A model generated the notes under the pieces. The model made no database searches and was not told where the DNA came from. It saw only the letters and a list, made by a program, of their open reading frames with translations. The position numbers and the translations under genes are program-made. A stretch of 64,000 nucleotides of DNA. Origin: Marinobacter sp. SS21 (GTDB lineage Bacteria > Pseudomonadota > Gammaproteobacteria > Pseudomonadales > Oleiphilaceae). The stretch lies in the NCBI RefSeq assembly GCF_028369065.1, contig NZ_JAQNDA010000016.1, positions 1-64,000 of the forward strand, read 5' to 3'. Shown here one piece after another: positions 9,766-18,319 of the stretch. Numbering within the stretch: the first letter of the stretch is position 1; the number at the start of each line of letters is the position of its first letter.

Positions 9766-10304
9766 AGGTGATACCAACTGGCTTGAACGACTGCGTTATC
9801 ATCGAGCCGAAGGTGTATGGGGATCATCGAGGCTTTTTTTTGGAAACCTTTCAAGCCGCCCGCTATGCAGAGTTGGCCGGTATAGAGTTTCCGTTTGTTC
9901 AGGATAATCACTCCCGCTCGGCCAAAGGGGTACTTCGGGGCTTGCATTTTCAGGTAACGAAACCCCAGGGCAAGCTGGTTAGGGTGGTGAGTGGTGAAGT
10001 TTTTGATGTTGCCTTGGACTTGCGTCGGGATTCTCCCACCTTTGGCCAGTGGGAAGGCGTATACCTGAGTGAAGAAAATAAACGTCAGTTCTGGGTGCCG
10101 CCCGGTTTCGCTCACGGTTTTGTGGTAGTTAGCGAAGTGGCGGACTTTGAATACAAGTGCACGGACTATTATGACCCAACCGATGAGGGCGCTATCCGCT
10201 GGAACGATCCTGAGCTGGCAATCGAATGGCCAGAGGGCTTGGATGTGAAGCTCTCTGAGAAAGATGCAAGCGCACCGTCGTTTCGGGAGTTTCTCGAATC
10301 ATGA
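9762..10304 (+). CDS. rfbC: dTDP-4-dehydrorhamnose 3,5-epimerase
   Basis: A 180-residue cupin-fold epimerase that converts dTDP-4-keto-6-deoxyglucose to dTDP-4-keto-L-rhamnose. The signature [12 protein letters not shown] contains the catalytic His, and [22 protein letters not shown] contains the conserved substrate-binding residues and Tyr. Full length for the family. It is joined to rfbA and rfbD by ATGA overlaps on both sides, so the operon is tightly coupled. Confidence 0.97.
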   Translation: MKVIPTGLNDCVIIEPKVYGDHRGFFLETFQAARYAELAGIEFPFVQDNHSRSAKGVLRGLHFQVTKPQGKLVRVVSGEVFDVALDLRRDSPTFGQWEGVYLSEENKRQFWVPPGFAHGFVVVSEVADFEYKCTDYYDPTDEGAIRWNDPELAIEWPEGLDVKLSEKDASAPSFREFLES

Positions 10305-11167
10305 AGGTCGTGATCACTGGAGCCGAAGGGCAGCTGGGCCGTTGCTTAAAGGACCAATTGTTTTGCACCTCTCATTCTGTGTTCTCCCTGAGCCGAAATG
10401 ATCTCGACATTACAGACTCTGAAACTGTAATGAAGCGAATCGTTAAGCTGCAGCCCGATGTGATTATTAATGCCGCTGCTTACACAGCAGTGGACAAAGC
10501 TGAAGCTGATGCTGACACAGCTTGGGCGGTCAACGCGCTTGCCGTGGAAAACCTGGCGAGTGCAGCGAACAAGGTGGAAGCCTTGCTGGTGCATGTGTCT
10601 ACGGACTATGTTTTTGATGGCCTTTCAAATCGGCCCTATAGAGAGACCGATCCTGTGAACCCTTCGGGGGTTTATGGAGCCAGTAAGCTAGCAGGTGAGC
10701 GAGCAGCACAGTTGGCTGTACAACATGCGATTGTTCGTACGGCCTGGGTATTCAGCGAGTATGGCCATAACTTTCTTAAGACGATGATGAGGCTTGCCGG
10801 GGAGCGAGAGAGTCTTTCCATTGTGAATGACCAGACAGGGACGCCAACTTACGCTGGAGATCTTGCGGTCGCGCTGATCCAATTATCCGAGACATTTCCG
10901 GGAAATGGGGTTTACCATTTTTCAGGTGGCGAAGCGTGCACCTGGTTTGATTTCGCTTGTGCGATCTTTGAAACTTGCACGGAACTCTCCGATGAGTTTG
11001 CGGCACCGCAGCTCACTCCTATTCCATCTACAGAATTTCCTACCCCAGCGAGCCGGCCGGCCTATTCGGTACTTGATGGCCAACGACTTATGAGCAAAGC
11101 GTCGGTTTCTTCCGGGAATTGGCGTAATGCGCTCTTGCCTGTGTGCAGAAAGGTGCTGTCCCAGTGA
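10301..11167 (+). CDS. rfbD: dTDP-4-dehydrorhamnose reductase
   Basis: This 288-residue SDR enzyme makes the final reduction to dTDP-L-rhamnose. The NAD(P) motif ITGAEGQLGRC is at the N-terminus. VSTDYVFDG is the catalytic Thr/Ser region, and YGASKLAGE provides the YxxxK pair. It overlaps rfbC by 4 bp and ends 25 bp before the flippase gene. The gene order B-A-C-D is complete, so the cell can make dTDP-rhamnose from this operon alone. Confidence 0.97.
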   Translation: MKVVITGAEGQLGRCLKDQLFCTSHSVFSLSRNDLDITDSETVMKRIVKLQPDVIINAAAYTAVDKAEADADTAWAVNALAVENLASAANKVEALLVHVSTDYVFDGLSNRPYRETDPVNPSGVYGASKLAGERAAQLAVQHAIVRTAWVFSEYGHNFLKTMMRLAGERESLSIVNDQTGTPTYAGDLAVALIQLSETFPGNGVYHFSGGEACTWFDFACAIFETCTELSDEFAAPQLTPIPSTEFPTPASRPAYSVLDGQRLMSKASVSSGNWRNALLPVCRKVLSQ

Positions 11168-11192
11168 CTTTCTGTGAATTTGGTACTGGCAA

Positions 11193-12497
11193 GTGAAGCG
11201 CATGCATTTCAAGACTAACGGCGTACTGTTCCAAAGTTTATTGGCTTTCTCGGTGAAAGGGCTAGGCGCCGTTGCCGCTTTTGTCATGAGCCTGGTTCTA
11301 GCCCGAACTTTGGGGCCGGAGCAAAGCGGTTATTTTTTCTTGGGATTCACGGTAATTATATTTATCAGTGCGGTCACTCGTTGCGGTTTTGATAATGTGG
11401 TACTTCGTCACACGGCAGCCGCAAATTCCAATGGTGATCTGAGAGCGGTTCGATTTGTGTTTATGCGAGGGGCAGCAGTGACGCTTGGTGCCTCAGCGGG
11501 TGCTGCCGCTTGCTTGGGTTTCGGGGCTGAATTTCTGGCGACTGCGTTGTTCAACAAACCGGAATTCGGCCCTGTTCTTTTGGCAATCTCGCCGTCGGTA
11601 GTCTCCCTTGCCTTGCTTTGGCTGATTGCCCAAAGCTTGCAAGGATTCGGGCGGGTTTCTTCTGCCATCATTGCCATGAACGTGGCTGCCAACATTGCCT
11701 TGATTGTAGCGGTTTGGTTTTTCGGTTTCTCATTGGGATCTCAGGCTGCGTTGGCTTACACCATAGGTTCTTATTTTGTCTTGGGGGGCTTCCTAGTTTA
11801 CTGGCATATCAGAACGAGGGGGCAGGCCGATCGTAGCAGTTATGACATTTCCTTGCGCTCGATGTTTGAATCCGCGTGGCCCCTGTGGATCGTGCTGGTC
11901 ATGAGCCAGCTCATCCAATGGACAGGCCAGTTCGTCGGCGGCGCCTATCTCCCGCCCGACCAAATAGCTCAGTTAGCCGTTGCCCAGCGCACCGCCATGC
12001 TGGTCAGTTTTATCCTGATGGCAGTGAACATGGTGGTCGCTCCCCGTTTTGCGGCACTCCATGCGGGGGGGGATCTGGACGGGGTGCGCAACATGGCGTT
12101 AACGGCGGTGCGCTTGATGGTCTTGGGGGCAACCCCCGTATTGGCGGTGATGCTGATTTTTCCCGAGGTCCTGATGGGCCTGTTTGGGGAAGGCTTTGCC
12201 GGCGGTAGCCACTTGCTGCAGGTGTTGGCGGTGGGGCAGTTTGTAAATGTGGTGACCGGGTCTGTTGGTTACCTGCTCACCATGTCCGGCCACGAGAAAG
12301 ACCTCCGAAACACGCTGTTGATCGTCGCGCCGGTGAGTGTGGCCATTACCTTTATCCTCGTGCCCCTCTATGGCGCGGTGGGAGCTGCGCTCTCAACCGC
12401 CCTGGCGGTTGGTGCACAGAATTTGTTAGCCGTGTATTGGGTTAAGCGGCGGCTTGGTTTTAATACTTTGGCGGTTTGGCGGTTCAAATCAGCATAA
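11193..12497 (+). CDS. Wzx-like polysaccharide flippase (first)
   Basis: A 434-residue membrane protein with about 12 hydrophobic helices and the MOP/PST flippase pattern: the N-terminal SLVLARTLGPEQSGYFFLGFT segment and the C-terminal GAVGAALSTALAVGAQNLL segment. It should flip an undecaprenyl-linked repeat unit across the inner membrane. A GTG start at 11193 is given; an ATG three codons in (11202) is an equal alternative. An 8-G run at 12065-12072 lies in the reading frame (HAGGDLDG). A second flippase is encoded at 16018, so the locus may handle two different lipid-linked substrates. Confidence 0.85.
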   Translation: MKRMHFKTNGVLFQSLLAFSVKGLGAVAAFVMSLVLARTLGPEQSGYFFLGFTVIIFISAVTRCGFDNVVLRHTAAANSNGDLRAVRFVFMRGAAVTLGASAGAAACLGFGAEFLATALFNKPEFGPVLLAISPSVVSLALLWLIAQSLQGFGRVSSAIIAMNVAANIALIVAVWFFGFSLGSQAALAYTIGSYFVLGGFLVYWHIRTRGQADRSSYDISLRSMFESAWPLWIVLVMSQLIQWTGQFVGGAYLPPDQIAQLAVAQRTAMLVSFILMAVNMVVAPRFAALHAGGDLDGVRNMALTAVRLMVLGATPVLAVMLIFPEVLMGLFGEGFAGGSHLLQVLAVGQFVNVVTGSVGYLLTMSGHEKDLRNTLLIVAPVSVAITFILVPLYGAVGAALSTALAVGAQNLLAVYWVKRRLGFNTLAVWRFKSA

Positions 12498-12656
12498 TGG
12501 CGACGGCTACCAGTGGGTTCCTACCTTTAGCAGGCCGATTGGCATTAGTTCGGAATGGACGTTTTAGCGCGGGCAGGAGCTCTTTAGAGTCGCAGTCTAA
12601 ATTCGCTAATGGCAGCTCTTAAAGGACGTTGTTGGGACTCTGAGAGATCAGAAGGG

Positions 12657-12685
12657 TTGATAATTCACACAATCCCGATTAAATG
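12657..12685 (+). promoter_or_regulatory. Candidate sigma-70 promoter before cysC
   Basis: TTGATA at 12657-12662 is followed after 17 bp by TAAATG at 12680-12685, 50 bp before cysC in a 238-bp non-coding stretch. The -35 is good and the -10 weak. If real, it gives the cysC-permease pair its own transcription start inside the polysaccharide locus. Confidence 0.35.
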
Positions 12686-12735
12686 AATGGATAATTCAAG
12701 CAGGGTTTTAGGCTCAGCATTAAGGAAGAGGCATT

Positions 12736-13350
12736 TTGGATAAGAACGTAGTTTGGCATACCCACAAAGTAACCCGGGCTGAACGGGCGACATGTAAGAA
12801 GCAGAAGCCTTGCTTGCTGTGGTTCACTGGTTTGAGCGGCTCGGGCAAATCCACCATTGCCAACGCAGTGGATGTGGCGCTGTACGAGCGCGGTTACCAC
12901 ACCTTTTTGCTAGACGGTGATAACGTTCGCCATGGCTTGAACCAGGATCTTGGGTTCTCCGATGAGGATCGGGTCGAAAACATTCGACGGATCGGTGAGG
13001 TGAGCAAGCTGTTCACCGACGCGGGCCTGATTGTTGTAAGTGCCTTTATCTCACCGTTCAGCAGTGACCGCCGGATGGTTCGCAACCTGTTTCCGGCGGG
13101 TGAATTCATCGAAGTGTTTTTGGATACGCCCCTGGAGGCCTGTGAGGAACGGGATCCCAAAGGGCTCTATGCAAAGGCCCGGTCCGGTGAGATCAAGGAG
13201 TTTACTGGCCTCACGTCCCCCTATGAGAAGCCGGAGCGTCCTGAGATACGGTTAGATACGTCCTCAATGTCGGTGATGGACTGTGTGGAGATTATTGTCG
13301 GTTACCTGCAGGAGCGCGGCTTGATCTCCGAGCCCACCGGTCAGAGCTAG
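12736..13350 (+). CDS. cysC: Adenylylsulfate (APS) kinase
   Basis: A 204-residue kinase that phosphorylates APS to PAPS. The P-loop GLSGSGKST is at residues 32-40. DGDNVRHGLNQDLGFSDEDRVENIRR is the APS/Mg-binding stretch, and FISPFSSDRRMVR, VFLDTPLEACEERDPKGLYAKAR and the lid-region motif FTGLTSPYEKPERPEI are all typical. A TTG start with AAGGAAGAGG just upstream is used. It is a stand-alone CysC, not a CysNC fusion, and no ATP sulfurylase is next to it. Only 4 bp separate it from the permease, so they are probably co-transcribed. With two sulfotransferases in the same locus, the simplest role is making PAPS for glycan sulfation. Confidence 0.96.
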   Translation: MDKNVVWHTHKVTRAERATCKKQKPCLLWFTGLSGSGKSTIANAVDVALYERGYHTFLLDGDNVRHGLNQDLGFSDEDRVENIRRIGEVSKLFTDAGLIVVSAFISPFSSDRRMVRNLFPAGEFIEVFLDTPLEACEERDPKGLYAKARSGEIKEFTGLTSPYEKPERPEIRLDTSSMSVMDCVEIIVGYLQERGLISEPTGQS

Positions 13351-13354
13351 CGTT

Positions 13355-15121
13355 ATGGCCTGGGAAGCTTTAGTAACGCTGTGTACGCTGTTTTTGGTTC
13401 TCGGCAGCCTGGTACTGACCAAGGTCTCTGCCGATTTGGTGCTCATGGCGGCGTTGGCCTTTCTACTGGTGATTGGTGTGCTCACGCCAGGGGAGGCGCT
13501 AGCGGGGTTCGCCAACCCCGGTGTCATCACGATTGCCACGTTGTACGTGGTCGCCGCTGGATTAAAAGAGACGGGAGCCGTGCAGTGGATCGCCCGTCTT
13601 CTGCTGGGCCACCCCAGATCTGAGAAGGGCGCCCAGCTACGCATGCTGGCACCCACCGGCATACTCAGCGGTTTTATGAATAACACCGCCGTGGTCGCCA
13701 TGTTTATCCCCGCCATCCAGGACTGGGCTCAGCGCCTGGGTATTCCCTCCTCAAAACTGCTGCTTCCCCTGAGTTACGCGGCCATTCTTGGCGGCACCTG
13801 CACTTTGATCGGTACCAGCACTAATCTGGTGGTCGACGGCATGCTGCAGACCCGGCTTGGCATCAGCCTCGGGCTGTTCGAGCTGGCGTGGGTTGGCGTA
13901 CCCCTGTTGATTGTGGGTGGTTGTTATCTGGTGATGTTTGCGTCCCGCCTGCTCCCGGACCGAGGCGGGGTGAATGAGGAGCTGAACCTTGTTCGCGAAT
14001 ACGGCGTGGAAGTGGAGGTGGTCAGCCCCGGCCCGCTGGTGGGGAAGACGGTGGCGCAAGCGGGCCTGCGGGCCTTGAATTACGGCTATCTCACCGAGAT
14101 TGACCGCGGAGGGCGGCTGATCACCGCAGTGGAACCGGACCGGATGCTTCAACCCGGCGATAAGCTGTATTTTGTGGGCGCGCCGGAGTGCGCCACTGAG
14201 CTGCGCCGTATTCACGGGCTCAAGCCTGTGGATGCCAACGTCCACAAGCTGGACATCGCCAATCATCAGCGTTGTTTGGTGGAAGTGGTGTTGGGGCAGG
14301 AGTTTCCCGCTCTGGGCAAGTCCATACGGGACAGCCGGTTTCGTACGCGGTTCAATGCAGTGATCCTGTCCGTTTCCCGGGAAGGGAAGCGGGTGCCGGG
14401 TAAGCTGGGCGATATTTGCTTCAAAATGGGCGACACGCTTTTATTGGAGGCGAGCCATCAGTTTGTGGAGCAGTACCGGTTCCGGCGAGACTTCCTTCTG
14501 GTGAGCGCACTGAACGATTCCACGCCTCCGGATTTTAGTAAGGCACCCATTGCCTTGGGCGTACTGGGGTTGATGGTGGTGCTTAGTGCCTCCGGACTGT
14601 TGCAAATCATGGAGGCGGCCTTTGTGGCTGCCGGGTTGATGATCGCCACTGGGTGTATTACCGCCAGTCGTGCCCGACGCAGTGTCGATTTGCCGATATT
14701 GGTGGTGATTGCCGCGTCTTTTGCCCTTGGCAATGCGATGACGGTGACCGGGGCGGCAGAGTGGGTAGCAGGAGGCCTGCTGGCGAGTGGAGAGCTGTCG
14801 CCGTGGCTGGCTCTGGCGATCGTTTACCTGTTAACCGCCAGTTTTACCGAAGTGATCACCAACAATGCCGCTGCCGTACTGATGTTCCCCATTGCATTGG
14901 CACTCTCGGAGCAACTTGGGGTTAACTTCCTGCCTTTTGCCATCGCCGTCATGGTGGCCGCATCGGCCAGCTTTATCACGCCCCTTGGGTATCAAACCAA
15001 CCTGATGGTTTATGGGCCGGGCCGGTACCGGTTTACGGATTATGTGAGGGTTGGGGTGCCGTTGAGTTTGTTGGTGGGGGGTGTCTCGCTTGTACTAATT
15101 CCCTTTATTTGGCCGTTTTGA
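13355..15121 (+). CDS. SLC13-family permease with two RCK_C (TrkA-C) domains, probable sulfate transporter
   Basis: A 588-residue membrane protein. N-terminal helices include GFANPGVITIATLYVVAAGL and SGFMNNTAVVAMFIP, the latter matching the Na+-coupled SLC13/DASS signature, and GTCTLIGTSTNLVVDG follows. A soluble region at about residues 205-375 holds two RCK_C-like units (GDKLYFVG and GDTLLLEA endings). Further helices follow, with TEVITNNAAAVLMFP as the second SNT-like half. This SLC13+TrkA-C layout is found in known sulfate permeases such as the algal and plant-type SLT/SAC1 group. Sulfate as substrate is inferred from adjacency to cysC (4-bp gap) and the two sulfotransferases; another anion is possible. 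Confidence 0.8.
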   Translation: MAWEALVTLCTLFLVLGSLVLTKVSADLVLMAALAFLLVIGVLTPGEALAGFANPGVITIATLYVVAAGLKETGAVQWIARLLLGHPRSEKGAQLRMLAPTGILSGFMNNTAVVAMFIPAIQDWAQRLGIPSSKLLLPLSYAAILGGTCTLIGTSTNLVVDGMLQTRLGISLGLFELAWVGVPLLIVGGCYLVMFASRLLPDRGGVNEELNLVREYGVEVEVVSPGPLVGKTVAQAGLRALNYGYLTEIDRGGRLITAVEPDRMLQPGDKLYFVGAPECATELRRIHGLKPVDANVHKLDIANHQRCLVEVVLGQEFPALGKSIRDSRFRTRFNAVILSVSREGKRVPGKLGDICFKMGDTLLLEASHQFVEQYRFRRDFLLVSALNDSTPPDFSKAPIALGVLGLMVVLSASGLLQIMEAAFVAAGLMIATGCITASRARRSVDLPILVVIAASFALGNAMTVTGAAEWVAGGLLASGELSPWLALAIVYLLTASFTEVITNNAAAVLMFPIALALSEQLGVNFLPFAIAVMVAASASFITPLGYQTNLMVYGPGRYRFTDYVRVGVPLSLLVGGVSLVLIPFIWPF

Positions 15122-15169
15122 CGACTAATGTGCCCCGGTTGTCGCCTATCTTGCGGTACGGAACGGCGT

Positions 15170-15175
15170 TATAAT
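15170..15175 (+). promoter_or_regulatory. Consensus -10 hexamer before the Wzz-like gene
   Basis: TATAAT lies 34 bp before the ATG at 15209, with a TAAGGAAA ribosome site between. No good -35 is found at 16-18 bp; TTGCGG at 15151 is only 13 bp away. It could start the second polysaccharide operon. Confidence 0.35.
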
Positions 15176-15208
15176 CGCCCCCCTCGCCAAAGTAAGGAAA
15201 TGGAATAA

Positions 15209-16021
15209 ATGCGCGTAGGTACTGGGGTAGTAGGTACTTGGATAATCGGTGTGTTAATCGGGGCGCTCTTCGGTTTGATCGTGGGGCTCCTGCAGCATTT
15301 TCTGTTTTCCAACGAATCGTACATCGCTGAAACCAGGCTTATTGAACCGCTGGCTTTTGATGAGTTTTGGGACATTTCTCCGCCAGTATTGCAGCAGGCA
15401 GAGATGATTCGCCCTACTTTGAGTCAGCTGACAGGTCATGTAGACGTGCAGCCTTCGAGTGGTGCTGTAGTGACAAAGGATCTGGTGAACGCTTGGATGC
15501 GTTACCTGGATGAAGTTGTTTTCCGGTTTGTTCTTGATGAAGCCCTGCGGTCTGCGTCCATCAGTGGTGGCAATAAGCGCTTTGCCAGATTACACGCAGG
15601 TTTCCATGAAGGCTTGGGCCGTCGAGAAGTGATTCTGTCGGTTGCATCGGAATCTTCAGAGGACGCTCGTTCCTCACTGGAGGAATGGGTCGCTCAAGTT
15701 TATGAGAACAGCGAGGTGAACCTTCAACGGTCGATGGCATCGTGGTTTCACCGCAAAGGGCAGTCGCTAGAGGCTTTGAAAACCGGCGGCTTATGGATGG
15801 CGCCGGATGACATGAACATTGATCTGGACGAATTCATTACCCAGTTCGAAGTGGCGTCGAAACTCTCGGAGCAGTTTACCGGATCTTTTGTGGAACGCAG
15901 GGACACCCGTGTGTATTCAGTACCCGTTCGGGTCCGGGAGCGTTTGATTATGTGGGCTGCTATCGGCGCATTGTTTGCGATGTTTTCGTTGGTTGTGTAC
16001 GGATCCAAGAGTCGTAAGTGA
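15209..16021 (+). CDS. Two-helix membrane protein, Wzz/PCP-like topology
   Basis: A 270-residue protein with one helix near the N-terminus (about 9-30), a long periplasmic-type middle region, and one helix near the C-terminus (about 246-265) followed by a short basic tail (SKSRK). This is the layout of polysaccharide co-polymerases (Wzz), which set chain length for Wzy polymerases. The usual Pro/Gly-rich motif before the second helix is not obvious, so the family assignment is from topology and place: it is the first gene of an operon that continues with Wzx, glycosyltransferase and Wzy. The next gene's GTG overlaps its stop by 4 bp. Confidence 0.55.
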   Translation: MRVGTGVVGTWIIGVLIGALFGLIVGLLQHFLFSNESYIAETRLIEPLAFDEFWDISPPVLQQAEMIRPTLSQLTGHVDVQPSSGAVVTKDLVNAWMRYLDEVVFRFVLDEALRSASISGGNKRFARLHAGFHEGLGRREVILSVASESSEDARSSLEEWVAQVYENSEVNLQRSMASWFHRKGQSLEALKTGGLWMAPDDMNIDLDEFITQFEVASKLSEQFTGSFVERRDTRVYSVPVRVRERLIMWAAIGALFAMFSLVVYGSKSRK

Positions 16022-17346
16022 GTATCCGTAAACGGTTTGTCCACCTTCTGGTTGGGCCGATTGTCGTTTTGATCGTAGGCCTGGCCGCTGGGCCGGTGAT
16101 TTCTGCCCTGTTTACCCCGGAAGTGTTTGGCCAGTATTCTGTGCTGCTGGCCATTGTTGGCATTTCCGTGGTTGGGGTGACTCTCCGCTTTGATCAACTC
16201 ATTCCCTCCAGCACGGATCCCCATTCCAATATGTGGGTGGTGCTACTAAGCTCTACTGCCCTGTCTTTACTGATTGGGGCGCTTGTCTCATTTTTTTATC
16301 CTGCCTTCCATGCGCTATTCATCGCAGCTGCTACGGCCGGCGCCGCCCTTTTTAACGGATTCTATTACTTTCGCGTAAACGCCGATCAGGCACTGACTGC
16401 GTCTGCAGGACGTTCCGTACAGGCTGCTGGGGTTCTCGGTGGGCAGGCGTCTTTTGGCTACCTTGGTGTGGGAATGCCCGGGCTGCTGTGGGGCGAGCTT
16501 ATTGGCAGAGGATTGGCGATATTGACGATCGCCAGGCCGTTCCAGCTTCGCTCTATTGAGCAGGTTGGCGCACATTTCAAGAGTCAGTGGCCACAGGCGA
16601 GGTGGTTGTTGCCTTCTGCGTTGTTGGGGGCTTTGGCTCTGCAACTGTTACCGCTCGGAATGTTGCTTTCGGTGGGAGCGAGTTCTGCGGGCATCTTCAT
16701 GCTGGTTTATCGCATGGTGGTTGTACCCAATTCGCTGTTGTCAAAGGTCGCGAATGACACCCTGTTGGTTGAACTCGGGCGTCTTCGCAAAGAAGGCCAG
16801 GATTGTGGGCCGCTGATGGAGCAAGGCTTCGGGAAGCTGGTGATTGCAGCCACGGGCATATACGGTGTGCTTGGCGTTCATGGAACTTGGCTTTTCCCGC
16901 TGGTGTTGGATGGTGCCTGGTCGCAGTCTGGCGAACTTGTCGGTTGGCTGTCGGTACTGGTGGCTGGTTGGGCCGTAGCCTCACCAATGGCATCGGTATT
17001 TGTTGCGCTGGAAAAATCTCAGTGGTCCCTATGTCTGAGCCTGTTGGACTTGCTCAATCGAATGGTAGCGCTCGCTGTCGGCTTTGTTGCTCAAGATGTT
17101 GTGATGGCCTGCATATCACTGGCATGTGGCGGGGTTGTGGTGTACGGGGTCTCCGCGATAAGTTCGCTGAAGTTGGCCGGCGGCAATGTTGGCAGGGTTG
17201 TTTCGGGGTTTGGTAAATTCCTGCTGTTGCTATGGGCAATTTTGTTTTTGTCAGGGGTGCTGCTCAAGTCCGGCATTTTTTGGGGCGCATTAGTATTGGG
17301 TGCGCTCGTCACTGTGTTGGCACTAAGGAGGGTCGCTTTTGGCTAG
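16018..17346 (+). CDS. Wzx-like flippase (second)
   Basis: A 442-residue protein with about 12 hydrophobic segments and the look of an oligosaccharide flippase (MOP superfamily). It opens with LLVGPIVVLIVGLAAGPVISALFTPEVFGQYSV, whose FTPEVFGQYS piece is the family's common N-terminal motif. The GTG start overlaps the preceding stop (GTGA). The 3' end overlaps the next gene by 8 bp and carries that gene's AAGGAGG ribosome site. It probably exports the unit started by the PglC-type transferase encoded downstream; this pairing is inferred from operon structure. Confidence 0.8.
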   Translation: MSIRKRFVHLLVGPIVVLIVGLAAGPVISALFTPEVFGQYSVLLAIVGISVVGVTLRFDQLIPSSTDPHSNMWVVLLSSTALSLLIGALVSFFYPAFHALFIAAATAGAALFNGFYYFRVNADQALTASAGRSVQAAGVLGGQASFGYLGVGMPGLLWGELIGRGLAILTIARPFQLRSIEQVGAHFKSQWPQARWLLPSALLGALALQLLPLGMLLSVGASSAGIFMLVYRMVVVPNSLLSKVANDTLLVELGRLRKEGQDCGPLMEQGFGKLVIAATGIYGVLGVHGTWLFPLVLDGAWSQSGELVGWLSVLVAGWAVASPMASVFVALEKSQWSLCLSLLDLLNRMVALAVGFVAQDVVMACISLACGGVVVYGVSAISSLKLAGGNVGRVVSGFGKFLLLLWAILFLSGVLLKSGIFWGALVLGALVTVLALRRVAFG

Positions 17347-18319
17347 TCGGTATGCATTGATGGGGGCGACCCTTTGGACAAAACGGCTGGCAAAGGTGCT
17401 CGCAGAGCATGGCGGAATCAAGTGTCAGCCGGTTTCGGAACTAACTCCACGGGATGCCTGGAAGCTGCTTGGCCTCGTCGGTTGTAAGTTAGCCATTCGG
17501 GTGGGATTCCGGCCGGGACAGTTGAGACCTCGTGGGCTACTGATCGATCTGGTCAGCATAATTTACGTGCTTTGCGGTGGGCGCCTGGTTTTCTATTGGA
17601 CAGGGTCAGACGTGGAACGCACGGTTGCCCTCCACCTCAAGGGTTCAGGTGTCACTGGAACTTGGGGGCGCTACGTTTCGCGTTGGCTGTTAAGCCGTTC
17701 CAGACATTGCGTCGCAGCGCCCTGGTTGGCGGACGAGTTGAAACCCTTGGCCGTAGAGGCTGTTTGCCTGCCCTTTCCGTCACCCACCGTAGAGTTCGAG
17801 CAGTTGGCCTTGTCGCGGGATCCCCGGCCGGACCGATTCCGGATTCTGACTTACATTCCTGACCATAATCCGGCCAATTACTGCGGTGAGGAAATTGTTC
17901 ATGCTGCGCGATTGTTGCCCGATGTCGATTTTCTAGTGATGGGGGGCAGTGGTAGCTGGTGCAAGCACCAGCCCGAGAATCTTGAGTTTTTGGGATGGAC
18001 CAATGCCGCCGAGCAATACTGTCGGACATCGGTGGTTGTTCGGGCGGTCCGGCACGATGCACTTGGCGGAACGGTCCGTGAGGCCTTACTGTGCGGTTGC
18101 TATGTGATCTACACCTTTCCCCACCCAAACACGACCTTGCTTGAGTTGACTGGTCAGGTTGCCGCGGACGGTCGGCGTCTGGCAGACGCTGTTGCTACGT
18201 TTAACAACTGCTTCACAGCCAATGACCTGCCTCTGAACCTCGACGCTCGACAGTGGGTTCTTGAGAACCTGGGCGAAGCGCAACTTGCGCGTAATCTGGT
18301 GGGCTTTTTGAATGCCTGA
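17339..18319 (+). CDS. Glycosyltransferase-like protein, GT-B fold
   Basis: A 326-residue protein. Recognisable parts are GGRLVFYWTGSDVERT in the middle of the N-terminal domain and, in the C-terminal domain, FRILTYIPDHNPANYCGEEIV, DFLVMGGSGSWCKHQPENLEFLGW and VVRAVRHDALGGTVREALLCGCYVIYT, which resembles the donor site of GT4 enzymes with the E-x7 loop. It is shorter than most GT4 proteins. The TTG start at 17339 is chosen for the strong AAGGAGG at 17326-17332; the next in-frame ATG is at 17360. It overlaps neighbours on both sides by 8 bp. Donor sugar unknown. Confidence 0.65.
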   Translation: MASRYALMGATLWTKRLAKVLAEHGGIKCQPVSELTPRDAWKLLGLVGCKLAIRVGFRPGQLRPRGLLIDLVSIIYVLCGGRLVFYWTGSDVERTVALHLKGSGVTGTWGRYVSRWLLSRSRHCVAAPWLADELKPLAVEAVCLPFPSPTVEFEQLALSRDPRPDRFRILTYIPDHNPANYCGEEIVHAARLLPDVDFLVMGGSGSWCKHQPENLEFLGWTNAAEQYCRTSVVVRAVRHDALGGTVREALLCGCYVIYTFPHPNTTLLELTGQVAADGRRLADAVATFNNCFTANDLPLNLDARQWVLENLGEAQLARNLVGFLNA

